Positions 19,432-28,843 are shown, numbered from the stretch's first letter. The stretch: 64,000 bases of DNA from JAJXWB01 sp047605445 (GCA_047605445.1 JASGFP010000003.1:1-64000); one strand, 5' to 3'. The notes: generated from the letters alone by a model not told the origin. A program made the numbers and translations.

Positions 19432-19956
19432 TCAATCCATGCCGCGAACGGTCTCGAACAGGAACCATTGACGGCGCTCCGCCTCGTCGAGCCAGACCTC
19501 GATCGCGCTCGTCGTGGCCGCATCGCTAGCGTCGTCGGCGACTTTGTGAGCCTTGCGCAACACCTCGATGAACGTGCCGTTGTCCGCACGCAACTCGTTC
19601 AGCATGTCGAGCGGGGGCACGTTGTCCTTGTCGTTGTCCTTGATTGTCTGCAGCTTCGCGATCTGGCCAATCGACTTCAGCGTCGTTCCGCCGACCTTGC
19701 GAACACGCTCCGCGACGTCGTCTGTGATGGCGTAGATCTGAGCGGCCTGCTCGTCCAGCAGCAGATGAAAGTCGCGGAAATTGCGGCCGGTCATATGCCA
19801 ATGAAAATTCTTGGTCTTCAGGTACAGCGCGAACGCATCGGCCAGCACCTGGTTGAGCGCGGCCGAAATGGCCTTCACCTTGTCGGTGGACAGGCCAGCG
19901 GGCGAAGCCAGGGATTTTTCAACGATTGCCGGTTTGGTCGCCAATTTCGCCTCCAT
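19432..19956 (-). CDS. dps: Dps family ferritin-like DNA-protection protein
   Basis: 174 residues from the ATG at 19956. The ferroxidase-site motifs KTKNFHWHMTGRNFRDFHLLLDEQ and the helix AQIYAITDDVAERVRKVGGTTLKS are typical of Dps/Dpr. Dps dodecamers oxidise and store iron with H2O2 and bind DNA in stationary phase or stress. The N-terminal tail has several Lys residues (MEAKLATKPAIVEKS), which may bind DNA. It converges with corA and lies downstream of the homospermidine synthase gene on the same strand, with 74 bp between. Confidence 0.93.
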   Translation of the reverse strand: MEAKLATKPAIVEKSLASPAGLSTDKVKAISAALNQVLADAFALYLKTKNFHWHMTGRNFRDFHLLLDEQAAQIYAITDDVAERVRKVGGTTLKSIGQIAKLQTIKDNDKDNVPPLDMLNELRADNGTFIEVLRKAHKVADDASDAATTSAIEVWLDEAERRQWFLFETVRGMD

Positions 19957-20030
19957 CAAAACCGCCGACTCGAACGCGGCTGTTGATAAGCGCGCACGAG
20001 CGGCATCGGTTCCCTTTGGAAGCGCTTTTT

Positions 20031-21464
20031 TCAGCGCACCAGTATGTTCCTGAATTGCCAGGGATCGCTTTCGTCAATGTCCTCGGGGAAGAATCCTGGG
20101 CGGTCGACGAGTGGCGTCCAGTCCGTGTAGCGGCCAACCAGCGGCCCGAGGTAGGGCGACTGGATTTCCAGGCAGCGGCGGAAATCCATTTCGTCAGCCT
20201 CGACAATGCCCAGCTCCGGATTTTCCAGCGCATAGACCATCGCGGCGAGGACGGCGGAGGTCACCTGGAGCGCCGTTGCGTTCTGGTAAGGCGCGATGCG
20301 GCGCGTCTCCTCGATCGAGAGCTGCGAGCCGTACCAGTAGGCGTTGTTGGCGTGGCCGTAGAGGAGAACGCCGAGTTCGTCGACGCCGTCCTCGATCTCG
20401 TGTTCGGCGAGAATGTGATGGGCGGGCTGAATGCGGCCGGCCCTGCCGAAGAGTTCGTGCAGCGACAGAACGGCGTCGTCGGCGGGATGGTAGGCGTAGT
20501 GGCAGGTCGGGCGGTAGAGCGCCTTGCCGCTCTCGTCGCGCACCGTCAGATAATCGGCAATCGAGATAGCTTCATTGTGGGTAACGAGAAAGCCGTATTG
20601 CGCGCCGGGCGTCGGGCACCACGAGCGCACGCGCGTGTTGGCGCCGGGCTGGTTGAGATAGATCGCCGCGCCGCAGCCTTGCGGGTGTGTTCCCGCATTG
20701 TCGGGCATCCATTTCTCGTGCGTGCCCCAGCCGAGTTCGGCGGGCTGCATGCCCTCCGACAGAAAGCCCTCGACCGACCAGGTGTTGACGAAGACGTCGC
20801 GGGGCTTGGGATGGATGGCGCGCTGCGTGTCGCGCTCGGCGATGTGAATGCCCTTGACGCCCAGGCGCATGGCGAGAGCAGCCCATTCCGCGCGGGTCTT
20901 CGGCTCGGGGTGGCGGTCGTTGAGATCGGCGGCGAGATTGACCAGCGCGCGCTTGACGAACCACGACACCATGCCGGGATTGGCGCCGCAACAGGAGACC
21001 GCCGTCGTTCCGCCGGGCGCCCTGCGGCGCTCGGCGAGCACGATTTCGCGCAGCGCGTAATTCGTGCGCTGCTCGTTGTCCATATTCTCGTCGAAATAGA
21101 ATCCGGGCCAGGGTTCGGCGACCGTGTCGACATAGAGCGCGCCGATCTCGCGGCAGAAGCGCATGATATCGACCGAGGACGTGTCGACGGACACATTGAC
21201 GCAGAAACCCTGGCCGCCGCCGGCGGTCAGCAGGGGGCCCAGAATCTCCTTGTAATTGTCGCGCGTCAGCGCCGCCTTCACGAAGCGCGCGCCGTGCTGC
21301 TCGGCGAGATCCTTGTCGATCTCGCTCGGGTCGATGATGACGAAGCGCGACTTGTCGAAATCGAAATGGCGTTCGAGCAGCGGCAGACAGCCCTTGCCGA
21401 TCGAGCCGAAGCCGATCATGACAACGGGGCCCGTGATCCTGGCGTGAACCGGCCAATCCGACAT
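20031..21464 (-). CDS. hss: Homospermidine synthase
   Basis: 477 residues from the ATG at 21464, which has AGGAG upstream. The NAD-binding N-terminus VVMIGFGSIGKGCLPLLERHF and the segment VSCCGANPGMVSWFVKRALVNLA identify the saccharopine-dehydrogenase-like homospermidine synthase family. The enzyme makes sym-homospermidine from two putrescines in an NAD-dependent transfer and is widespread in Rhizobiales. The ornithine decarboxylase gene that supplies putrescine lies 2.3 kb away on the same strand (23795). The aldehyde dehydrogenase between them is on the other strand. Confidence 0.93.
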   Translation of the reverse strand: MSDWPVHARITGPVVMIGFGSIGKGCLPLLERHFDFDKSRFVIIDPSEIDKDLAEQHGARFVKAALTRDNYKEILGPLLTAGGGQGFCVNVSVDTSSVDIMRFCREIGALYVDTVAEPWPGFYFDENMDNEQRTNYALREIVLAERRRAPGGTTAVSCCGANPGMVSWFVKRALVNLAADLNDRHPEPKTRAEWAALAMRLGVKGIHIAERDTQRAIHPKPRDVFVNTWSVEGFLSEGMQPAELGWGTHEKWMPDNAGTHPQGCGAAIYLNQPGANTRVRSWCPTPGAQYGFLVTHNEAISIADYLTVRDESGKALYRPTCHYAYHPADDAVLSLHELFGRAGRIQPAHHILAEHEIEDGVDELGVLLYGHANNAYWYGSQLSIEETRRIAPYQNATALQVTSAVLAAMVYALENPELGIVEADEMDFRRCLEIQSPYLGPLVGRYTDWTPLVDRPGFFPEDIDESDPWQFRNILVR

Positions 21465-21635
21465 GCTTTTCTCCTGACGGGACACAGACGCGCAGGTTGC
21501 GCGGAAAATGCGACGGCGGTTTGAAACAAGTCGGGCCGGGAAGGTCAAGACCGCGCAGGCTCGCGCAACCGATGGCTTTGCCCTAGAATACCGCCGAACA
21601 GGGCCATTCCGCGCGGTTGCGCAGGGAGAAACGCC

Positions 21636-23084
21636 ATGAACGCACCCGTTCAGATGATCGGCGAACTTGCGATTCCCGAAGAATTCCAGAGCTGTTTCAC
21701 GCGCCAGCGGGCCGCCTATCTCGCCGAACCCGCGCCGACGCATGCGCAGCGCGTGGCCGATCTCAAGGCGCTGGCGGCGCTGTTGCGCGAGAACCGTGAA
21801 GCGATCGTCGCCGCCATCAATGCCGATTACGGCAGCCGCAGTTCGTTCGAAACGCTGTTCGCGGAATATTTTGTCGGCCTCGAATCCGTCTCCGACGCGA
21901 TCAAGCATCTGAAGAGCTGGATGAAACCGCAGCGCCGCAGCGTCGATTTCATGACCTATCCGCTGGCGAAGAACCGCGTCATCCCGCAGCCGCTCGGCGT
22001 CGTCGGCGTGATCGTGCCGTGGAACTTCCCGATCAATCTGAGCTTCGCGCCGCTCGCCGCCATCATCGCGGCAGGCAATCGCGCCATGGTGAAAATGTCG
22101 CAGAACTCGGAGGCGTTGGCCGAACTGCTCGTGCAGGTTTCGCCGAAATATCTGCAGACCGACAAGCTCGCCTTTTTCGAGGACGGCGGCGGACGCGGCC
22201 CGGCGTTTTCCGCGCTGCCGTTCGATCATCTGCTGTTCACGGGCTCGGGCGCGACGGGGCGCTCGGTCATGGCCAACGCCGCGCGCAACCTGACGCCGGT
22301 GACTCTCGAACTCGGCGGCAAGTCGCCCGCGATCGTTGCGCCGGACTTCCCGCTGGAGGCCGCCGCGCAGCGCATCTTCTGGGTGAAGATGTTCAACGCC
22401 GGCCAAATCTGCACCAATGTCGATTATGCCTTCGTGCCAAGGGGCTCGGAAGACGCCTTCGTCGCGCATTGCAAGCGGCTGTTGAAGGAACGCTATCCCG
22501 ATCTCAACGGGCCGGATTACACCGCCATCATCGATCAGCGGTCGTACGACCGGCTCACCGCCACGCTCGAGGACGCGCGCGCGAAAGGCGCGCGGGTGAT
22601 CAATCTCGCCGAAGGGCAGACGCCGGATGCCGCGCGCCGCAAGTTCGCGCCGCATGTCGTGCTCGATCCGACCGAAGACATGATCGTCATGCAGCGCGAA
22701 ATCTTCGGGCCGATCCTGCCGATCAAGACCTACACGGACAAGAAGGAAGTGGCGGACTACGTCAACGCGCACGACCGGCCGCTCGCGATCTATCCCTTCA
22801 CCAACGATTCCGATGTGCGCGATTTCTACATCTCGCATGTCATGTCCGGCGGCGTGACGGTCAACGACACGCTGCTGCATGTCGCCCAGCACGACCTGCC
22901 TTTCGGCGGCGTGGGCCCAAGCGGCATGGGCCATTATCACGGGCGCGACGGCTTCCAGACGTTTTCGAAGATGCGGCCCGTCTTCTATCAGGGGCCGTTC
23001 TCGCCGATCCAGAAGCTGCTGACGCCGCCCTATGCCGGACGGCCGATGAAGCTCCTGCAGATGATGATGAAAATGCGTGGCTGA
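21636..23084 (+). CDS. Aldehyde dehydrogenase, coniferyl-aldehyde type
   Basis: 482 residues, with CAGGGAGAAA before the ATG. ALDH motifs: PWNFPINLSFAPLAAIIAAGNRAMVKMSQNSE, LLFTGSGATGRSVM, catalytic Glu in LELGGKSPAIVA, and catalytic Cys in FNAGQICTNVDYAFV. The N-terminal pattern and the YAGRPMKLLQM tail resemble coniferyl aldehyde dehydrogenase (CalB-like) and medium-chain aldehyde dehydrogenases. It oxidises an aldehyde with NAD(P). Its position within the polyamine block leaves open an aminoaldehyde substrate, but nothing in the sequence shows that. Confidence 0.9.
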   Translation: MNAPVQMIGELAIPEEFQSCFTRQRAAYLAEPAPTHAQRVADLKALAALLRENREAIVAAINADYGSRSSFETLFAEYFVGLESVSDAIKHLKSWMKPQRRSVDFMTYPLAKNRVIPQPLGVVGVIVPWNFPINLSFAPLAAIIAAGNRAMVKMSQNSEALAELLVQVSPKYLQTDKLAFFEDGGGRGPAFSALPFDHLLFTGSGATGRSVMANAARNLTPVTLELGGKSPAIVAPDFPLEAAAQRIFWVKMFNAGQICTNVDYAFVPRGSEDAFVAHCKRLLKERYPDLNGPDYTAIIDQRSYDRLTATLEDARAKGARVINLAEGQTPDAARRKFAPHVVLDPTEDMIVMQREIFGPILPIKTYTDKKEVADYVNAHDRPLAIYPFTNDSDVRDFYISHVMSGGVTVNDTLLHVAQHDLPFGGVGPSGMGHYHGRDGFQTFSKMRPVFYQGPFSPIQKLLTPPYAGRPMKLLQMMMKMRG

Positions 23085-23103
23085 GCGCGCCGGGGCGGCG
23101 AAG

Positions 23104-23673
23104 CTACGCCGCCCGTGCGAACTTGCGCTGCGCCTGCGTCTTCGCGCCCGCCGCGTGCAGACGGCCGCGGGCCTCGCCGAGCGCGCCTTCGCGCAGTTCC
23201 AGACCCAGAAAGCGGTCGAGTTCGACCGGGCCCGGCATCTGCAGCTTTTCGGCGTGACGGCGCTCGAAGCCGAAGCGCGCGTAATAAGGCGCATCGCCGA
23301 CGAGCAGGATCGCGCCGTGACCGGCAGTCTTCGCGCGCGCGATGGCCTCGCGCATCAGGGCGCCGCCGATTCCGTCGCAGCGGCGGTCCTCGGCGACCGC
23401 GAGCGGGCCGAGCAGCAGGGCGGGAACGCCGCCGGCTTCCACATGCCACAGTCGCACCGTGCCGACGAGATGGTCCGTCTCGTCGCGCGCCGACAGAGCG
23501 AGCGCCGGCAGGCGGCCGTCGCGCAGGCGCTGCGAGGACTTGCGGAAACGGCCCGGACCCATCGCCGCGTCGAGCAGCTTTTCGCGCGCGAAAACGTCCG
23601 ACGCGCGCTCGGCGTCGATCGTGAAAGAGCGGGGTGCGCGGTTGAGCGCGCGGGACAAGACAGCAGAGGTCAT
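23104..23673 (-). CDS. GNAT N-acetyltransferase
   Basis: 189 residues, with AAAGGAGGAAG before the ATG at 23673. It contains the YhbS-like GNAT core: LVGTVRLWHV, LLGPLAVAEDRRCDGIGGALMREAIARA (acetyl-CoA loop) and ILLVGDAPYYARFGFERR. The substrate is unknown. It lies between an aldehyde dehydrogenase gene (convergent) and the ornithine decarboxylase gene (same strand, upstream), with a palindromic element in the 121-bp gap. Confidence 0.85.
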   Translation of the reverse strand: MTSAVLSRALNRAPRSFTIDAERASDVFAREKLLDAAMGPGRFRKSSQRLRDGRLPALALSARDETDHLVGTVRLWHVEAGGVPALLLGPLAVAEDRRCDGIGGALMREAIARAKTAGHGAILLVGDAPYYARFGFERRHAEKLQMPGPVELDRFLGLELREGALGEARGRLHAAGAKTQAQRKFARAA

Positions 23674-23747
23674 CGCTTCCTCCTTTCAGAGGCAGGGACA
23701 ACCCTCGCACCTACGATGAGGCCGTTCGGGAAGTGGTTGGGGAGAGA

Positions 23748-23779
23748 ACTTCCCTCCCCCCACAGGGGGGGAGGGAAAC
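23748..23779. repeat. Palindromic element CTTCCCTCCCC/GGGGAGGGAA
   Basis: A short inverted repeat, TTCCCTCCCCCC..GGGGGGAGGGAA, lies between the ornithine decarboxylase stop and the acetyltransferase gene. It could be a half-unit of the dispersed family seen at 3733. A strong stem makes a transcription-end role possible. Confidence 0.5.
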
Positions 23780-23794
23780 GGGCGCGTGGCGCCG

Positions 23795-24937
23795 TCAGAT
23801 CACATGCGTCTCGAGCGGCGGGAAGCCGTTGAAGCCGACGGCCGAATAGGTCGTCGTATAGGCGCCCGTGCCCTCGATCAGCACTTTCGAGCCGATCTCC
23901 AGGCTGAACGGAAGGAAATAGGGATCCTTCTCGTAGAGCACGTCGACCGAATCGCAGGTCGGGCCCGCGAGCACGCAGGGACCCATGTCCTCGCCGTCCT
24001 TCTCGGTGCGGATCGGGTAGCGGATCATCTCGTCCATGGTCTCGGCCAGTCCGTTGAACTTGCCGATGTCGAGATAGACCCAGCGAACCTTGTCCGTGTC
24101 CGCCTTTTTGGAGACGAGCACGACTTCCGCCTCGATCATGCCGGCATTGCCGACCATGCCGCGGCCCGGCTCGATGATCGTCTCCGGGATGCGGTTGCCG
24201 AAATGCTTGCGCAGGGACCGGAAGATCGTCTGGCCGTAAGCCTTCACCGCCGGAATATCCTTGAGATATTTCGTCGGGAAGCCGCCGCCCAGATTGACCA
24301 TCTGCAGGTGGATGCCGCGTTCCGCGAGATCGCGGAAGATCTGCGAGGCGTCCTTCAGCGCGCCGTCCCACATTTTCGGATTGCGCTGCTGCGATCCGAC
24401 GTGGAAAGAAACGCCATAGGCCTGCAGGCCGAGCCGGTAGGCGTGCTCCAGCACCCGCGGCGCCATTTCTGGCGCACAGCCGAACTTGCGGGAGAGCGGC
24501 CATTCGGCGCCCGCGCCGTTCGACAGGATGCGGCAGAACACTTTCGAGCCGGGCGCGGCGCGCGCGATCTTCTCGACCTCGGCCTCGCAATCGACCGCGA
24601 AGAGCCGGATGCCGAGCGCATAGGCGCGCGCGATGTCCTTCTCCTTCTTGATCGTGTTGCCGAAGGAGATGCGGTCAGGGCTAGCGCCTGCGGCGAGCGA
24701 CTGCTCGATCTCGACAACGGAAGCCGTGTCGAAGCACGAGCCGAGCTCGGCCAGCAGCTTCAGCACCTTGGGCTCGGGGTTCGCCTTCACGGCGTAGAAC
24801 ACGCGCGTGTCCGGCAGCGCCCGGGCGAAGGCGTTGTAATTGTCGCGCACGATGTCGAGATCGACGACAAGGCACGGGCCGTTGTCGCGGCCGGCTTCGC
24901 GTCGCGCGCGGAGGAATTCCAAGATACGGTCGGTCAT
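23795..24937 (-). CDS. Ornithine decarboxylase (PLP fold III)
   Basis: 380 residues from the ATG at 24937, with GGGAGG upstream. The PLP Lys lies in RVFYAVKANPEPKVL, the phosphate-binding Gly loop in NLGGGFPTKY, EPGR in IIEPGRGMVGNAG, and the catalytic Cys in GPTCDSVDVLYEKD. This is the eukaryote-type enzyme of alphaproteobacteria that makes putrescine from ornithine, and some members also accept lysine. Putrescine feeds the homospermidine synthase at 20031. A long untranslated region precedes it (see the leader entry). Confidence 0.92.
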   Translation of the reverse strand: MTDRILEFLRARREAGRDNGPCLVVDLDIVRDNYNAFARALPDTRVFYAVKANPEPKVLKLLAELGSCFDTASVVEIEQSLAAGASPDRISFGNTIKKEKDIARAYALGIRLFAVDCEAEVEKIARAAPGSKVFCRILSNGAGAEWPLSRKFGCAPEMAPRVLEHAYRLGLQAYGVSFHVGSQQRNPKMWDGALKDASQIFRDLAERGIHLQMVNLGGGFPTKYLKDIPAVKAYGQTIFRSLRKHFGNRIPETIIEPGRGMVGNAGMIEAEVVLVSKKADTDKVRWVYLDIGKFNGLAETMDEMIRYPIRTEKDGEDMGPCVLAGPTCDSVDVLYEKDPYFLPFSLEIGSKVLIEGTGAYTTTYSAVGFNGFPPLETHVI

Positions 24938-25300
24938 CGCCGCCTCCCTACGAAGGGCGCGGTCTCCCGCGCCATACCAGTTGACTTCGTGGCTGCGACT
25001 CCGTCCGGCCCGCGCGATGGAAACGCGGACAGGCGGTCGACCCGCAGCCTGGACCGGCGTCGGCGGGGCAAGCCCCGGCTCGGCCGATCGGGTGGTGCGC
25101 CGTCATGGACACGTTTTCCCCGAAGCGCGCGAGGCGATTCGAGGTTCCTCGACGTCGCCCGAAAGCAAGCGTCGCGGTCAGCGTGGCCATCGTTTGGAAA
25201 GGGAGATCCCGATCCGCACGCCCGGCAAGAAAGACAAGCCTCTTCGGTTGTCGACCTTTGGAGGGGCCGACTGAGACCAAAAAAGCCCGGTCCGTCGTTG
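24938..25300 (-). promoter_or_regulatory. Long structured leader of ornithine decarboxylase, speF-type RNA candidate
   Basis: No gene is recognised in the roughly 700 bp between ornithine decarboxylase and the MdoG/OpgD gene. The part next to ornithine decarboxylase, read on the minus strand, holds several perfect hairpins: GGCGCGG-GAGA-CCGCGCC (forward 24956-24973), just before the ribosome site; GGGGC-TT-GCCCC (about 25065-25077); and TCGAGG-AA-CCTCGA (about 25138-25151). A speF motif is known upstream of alphaproteobacterial ornithine decarboxylases, and position and length fit, but I cannot align it from memory. An arginine-rich open frame starts at about 25193 (MATLTATLAFGRRRG) without a good ribosome site. 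Confidence 0.4.
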
Positions 25301-25641
25301 CTTTAAGTCGCGATCCCCCGTTCAGACGGGGTTCGCCGGTTCGCCTCCGGCTGCCGGTTTTACTCCGACGCTTCACCGGCCTCTTGTCCGGATCCCCGCC
25401 GACCGACACACGACCACAGGCACGTGCGATTTGGGCAGGGCGATACATAAGCCGAAAATTGCTGAACACAAGTAAAATCTGCGGCGTCGCCGGCCTGCAG
25501 GACTAAATTTTTTGTCATGTGGCGCGGCGGCCCCGTTCAGGCTCCATTCAGGCCGCTTGCCGCCATCCTCCCGACCCGTTACGAGCCTATCGGCGCAAGC
25601 CGCAAAGCCCGTCCCCGCAAGCCATTTCAGCCTTCGAAAAG

Positions 25642-27243
25642 ATGACCGACACATCCCGACGCCACCTTCTCGGCGCCGCCGCCCTCGGCGCAGGCGCGCT
25701 CGCCACCGGCACGCTCGCCTGGTCCGGCGCGGTCGCGCAGCCCAATCCCGCGCAGCCCAAGCCCGCGCCGAAGCCTGGCGCGCCCGCGCCGAAATTCGCT
25801 TTCGAGGATGTCGTCAAGCGCGCGCGTGAACTGGCCGACGCGCCGTTCGACGCGACGATCGCCAAACTCCCCGACGGTCTCGAGACGCTGGACTTCGACG
25901 GCTGGCGCGACATCCGGTTTCGCCCGGACAAGGCCTTTTTCGCCAACAGCCCGTTCCGGCTGCATGTCTTCCATCTCGGCCATATCTTCCGTCGGCCGGT
26001 GACGATCAACCTGATTCGCGACGGCATCGCCACGCCGATTCCCTATTCGGCGGGGCTGTTCGACTACGGCCGGACGAAATTCGAGCGCCAATTGCCCGTC
26101 AACACGGGCTTCGCCGGCTTCCGCCTGCACTATCCGCTCAACAATCCGCGCGTCTACGACGAAGCCTGCTCCTTCATCGGCGCGAGCTATTTCCGCTTTC
26201 TCGGCCGCGGGCAGAGCTACGGCATTTCCGCGCGCGGGCTGGCCGTCGAGACCGGCGCCAACCAGGAAGAATTCCCCTTCTTCCGCGAGTTCTGGATCGA
26301 GACGCCCGGGCCGAAGGCCGAGAAAGCGACCTTCTATGCGCTGCTCGACGGCCAGTCGGTGACGGGCGCCTATCGCTTCGATCTCGATCCCGGCCAGGAT
26401 TCGGCGATGGAGATCAACGCGACGCTGTTTGCGCGCCGGCCCGGCGTGAAGTTCGGCATCGCGCCGCTGACCTCGATGTATTTCCTCGGCGAGAACGACC
26501 GGCGGCCCAATCCCGACTTCCGGTTTGAACTGCACGATTCGGACGGGCTGCAGGTTCACAACGACAGCGGCGAGTGGCTGTGGCGACCGCTGCGCAACCC
26601 GACCTCGGTGTCGATCACGTCGTTCCTGGACAAGAGCCCGCGCGGCTTCGGCCTGATGCAGCGCGACCGCAATTTCGACCATTATCAGGATCTGGAACTC
26701 GCCTACCAGACGCGGCCGAGCTACTGGATCGAGCCCACAGATTCGTTCGGCGAGGGGCGGGTCGAACTCGTGGAATTGCCGACGACCGACGAGACGAACG
26801 ACAATATCGTCGCCTCGTTCGTCGCCAACGAGGGGGCGGCGCCCGGAACGCCGTATTCGGTCGGCTACAAGATCATCTCCACGCTCGACATGCCGCGGCT
26901 TTCGCCGAACGGGCGCACGGTCAACACCTTCCAGACGACCGCGCGCGCGCTCGGTTCGCGCGAGACGCCGCCAGACGGCTCGCGACGCTTCATCATCGAC
27001 TTTTCCGGCGGCGATCTCGAATATTACGCGCCCGACACCGGCTTGGTCGAAGTCGTCGCCTCGATCTCGCACGGGTCCGTGCTGCGCGCCTTCCCGATGG
27101 CCAATCCGCACGTCAAGGGCATCCGCGCCTTCGTCGACGTGCAGACGCCAAACGGTCATCCGGCCGATATAAGGGTGTTCCTGCGTGCGGGCGGCCGCAC
27201 GCTGACGGAAACCTGGACCTTCCCCTGGTCGAACAAGCCCTAG
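25642..27243 (+). CDS. Periplasmic glucan biosynthesis protein (MdoG/OpgD family)
   Basis: 533 residues from the ATG at 25642. A twin-arginine signal TSRRHLLGAAALGAGAL lies at residues 3-19, then a Pro/Ala-rich linker (about 35-50), then the MdoG domain (FAFEDVVKRARELA, FYALLDGQSVTGAYRF, GVKFGIAPLTSMYFLGEN, WLWRPLRNP, FGLMQRDRNFDHYQDLE). Tat export points to the OpgD branch. The protein shapes osmoregulated periplasmic glucans. A GNAT-like frame overlaps its 3' end. Confidence 0.92.
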   Translation: MTDTSRRHLLGAAALGAGALATGTLAWSGAVAQPNPAQPKPAPKPGAPAPKFAFEDVVKRARELADAPFDATIAKLPDGLETLDFDGWRDIRFRPDKAFFANSPFRLHVFHLGHIFRRPVTINLIRDGIATPIPYSAGLFDYGRTKFERQLPVNTGFAGFRLHYPLNNPRVYDEACSFIGASYFRFLGRGQSYGISARGLAVETGANQEEFPFFREFWIETPGPKAEKATFYALLDGQSVTGAYRFDLDPGQDSAMEINATLFARRPGVKFGIAPLTSMYFLGENDRRPNPDFRFELHDSDGLQVHNDSGEWLWRPLRNPTSVSITSFLDKSPRGFGLMQRDRNFDHYQDLELAYQTRPSYWIEPTDSFGEGRVELVELPTTDETNDNIVASFVANEGAAPGTPYSVGYKIISTLDMPRLSPNGRTVNTFQTTARALGSRETPPDGSRRFIIDFSGGDLEYYAPDTGLVEVVASISHGSVLRAFPMANPHVKGIRAFVDVQTPNGHPADIRVFLRAGGRTLTETWTFPWSNKP

Positions 27244-27689
27244 TTTTTCGCCGCGCGCGCCTTTCGGATCTCGACCGGCTGGTCGAGATCGAGGATGCGG
27301 CTTTCGCGACCGACCGTCTGACGCGCCGCGCCTTTCGCGGGCGCATGGCGAGCGCATCCTGCACCCTGATCGTCGCCGCAAGCGGAGCGCGGATCGTCGG
27401 CTACGGGCTGGTCGAGTTCAGGCGCAACTCGCGGCTGGCGCGTCTCTTCTCGCTGGCGCGCGCGCCGAACGTCCAGCGCGGCGTCGGCAGAGCGCTGCTT
27501 ACGGCCTGCGAGACGGAAGCGCTGCGTCGCGGCTGCCGGACGCTGCGGCTGGAATCGCGCGAAGACAATGTCCGGGCGCTACGGCTCTATCAAGGCGCCG
27601 ACTATGCGATCTTCTCCCGCGTCGAGGATTATTACGAAGATGGCGCGCCGGCCTTGCGTCTGGAGAAGAATCTCATCCAGGATCGCTAG
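27225..27689 (+). CDS. GNAT acetyltransferase, start codon uncertain
   Basis: The frame reads FRRARLSDLDRLVEIEDAAFATDRLTRRAF, a typical RimI-like N-terminus, with the acetyl-CoA loop NVQRGVGRALLTACETEALRRG and YQGADYAIFSRVEDYYEDG following. No ATG, GTG or TTG lies at the expected start. The CTG at 27225 is the nearest candidate and lies 18 bp inside the MdoG/OpgD gene, so translation may be coupled. An ATG at about 27343 would remove the first strand and helix. About 154 residues are coded if 27225 is used. A REP-like element starts 2 bp after the stop. Confidence 0.65.
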   Translation: MVEQALVFRRARLSDLDRLVEIEDAAFATDRLTRRAFRGRMASASCTLIVAASGARIVGYGLVEFRRNSRLARLFSLARAPNVQRGVGRALLTACETEALRRGCRTLRLESREDNVRALRLYQGADYAIFSRVEDYYEDGAPALRLEKNLIQDR

Positions 27690-27690
27690 C

Positions 27691-27752
27691 TGGACCGCAC
27701 GCTTTCAGGTTCGCTTCGACGGTCCAAAGCGAGCCTGAAGGCGCGCGGTCCA
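27691..27752. repeat. REP-like inverted repeat (GGACCGC...GCGGTCC family), copy 1
   Basis: Arms 27691-27715 and 27728-27752 match as inverted repeats in 22 of 25 positions, with a 12-nt loop. The arm core is GGACCGC-n-CGCTTTCAGGTTCGC. A closely related copy lies 2 kb away inside the ABC permease gene (29770-29838). Confidence 0.75.
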
Positions 27753-27835
27753 AGGCCCTTCTTGCGCTCGGCTCGCACAGCGGCCACAAATCTGCATAGC
27801 AAATCCGGGGGGCCCGCATCGGCCGAGGAGGTTCG

Positions 27836-28843
27836 GTGAAACTGAAATCGTTTCTGGCGGCGCTGGCCGTCCTCGGCGCACTTGTCGCGCCGCCCGCCCG
27901 CGCGCTCGACAAAGTGTCCTTCGCCACCAACTGGCTGGCCGAGGCCGAGCACGGCGGCTTCTACCAGGCGGTCGCCGACGGCACCTACGCGAAATATGGG
28001 CTCGAGGTGAAGATCGTTCCCGGCGGACCGCAGGCCAACAACCGGCTGTTGCTGGTTTCGGGCAAGGTCGACTTCTTCATGGGCGCCAACATGATCCAGG
28101 CGCTGGACGCAGTAAAGGAAGGCGTGCCGACGCTGGCTGTCGCCTCCATGTTCCAGAAGGATCCCATCGTCTACATGTCGCATCCCGGCGTCGGGCTCGA
28201 CAGGATCGAGGATCTGAAAAACGCCAGCGCCTATTTCGTCGGCAAGGACAATCTCGTCACCGTCTTCCAGTGGGCGAAGCAGACTTACGGTTTTCGCGAG
28301 GAGAAGGTGAAGCCCTACAGCTTCAATCCCGCTCCCTTCATCGCCGACACGAAATCCGTGCAGCAGGGCTATCTGACGAGCGAGCCCTACGAGGTCGGGA
28401 AACAGGGCGGCTTCAAGCCGAACGTCTTCCTTGTCGCGGACCACGGCTACGATTCCTATTCGACGACGATCGAGACGCGCGCCGAACTTGTCGCAAAGCG
28501 GCCCGACATCGTGCAGCGCTTCGTCGATGCGTCCGCCATCGGCTGGTACAATTATCTCTACGGCGACAATGCAGCCGCGAATGCGCTCATCAGACAGGAC
28601 AATCCCGAGATCACCGACGGGCAGATCGCGTTCTCGATTGCGGAAATGAAGAAACACGGCGTGGTCGATTCCGGCGACTCGCTGAAGGGCGGCATCGGCG
28701 CGATGACGGATGCGCGGATGAAGAGCTTCTTCGACAAGATGGTGAAAGCGGGCGTGGTCGACGCCGGGCTCGACTACACGAAGTCCTACACGCTGCAATT
28801 CGTGAACAAGGGCGTGGGCGTTGACCTGCGGCCGAAGCAATGA
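27836..28843 (+). CDS. NMT1/THI5-like ABC transporter substrate-binding protein
   Basis: 335 residues from a GTG at 27836 with GAGGAGG 5 bp before it. A Sec signal peptide (MKLKSFLAALAVLGALVAPPARA) is followed by KVSFATNWLAEAEHGGFYQAVADGTYAKYGLEVKIVPGG, the NMT1 family start. Such proteins bind pyrimidines, nitrate, sulphonates or related small ligands; the ligand here is unknown. The ATPase (28998) and permease (29759) genes follow on the same strand, with a palindromic element in between. Confidence 0.9.
   Translation: MKLKSFLAALAVLGALVAPPARALDKVSFATNWLAEAEHGGFYQAVADGTYAKYGLEVKIVPGGPQANNRLLLVSGKVDFFMGANMIQALDAVKEGVPTLAVASMFQKDPIVYMSHPGVGLDRIEDLKNASAYFVGKDNLVTVFQWAKQTYGFREEKVKPYSFNPAPFIADTKSVQQGYLTSEPYEVGKQGGFKPNVFLVADHGYDSYSTTIETRAELVAKRPDIVQRFVDASAIGWYNYLYGDNAAANALIRQDNPEITDGQIAFSIAEMKKHGVVDSGDSLKGGIGAMTDARMKSFFDKMVKAGVVDAGLDYTKSYTLQFVNKGVGVDLRPKQ

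Noticed and set aside
24948..25193. Arg-rich leader peptide MATLTATLAFGRRRG upstream of ornithine decarboxylase as a gene
   Set aside because: No ribosome site, and it overlaps the predicted hairpins; kept only as a note within the leader entry.
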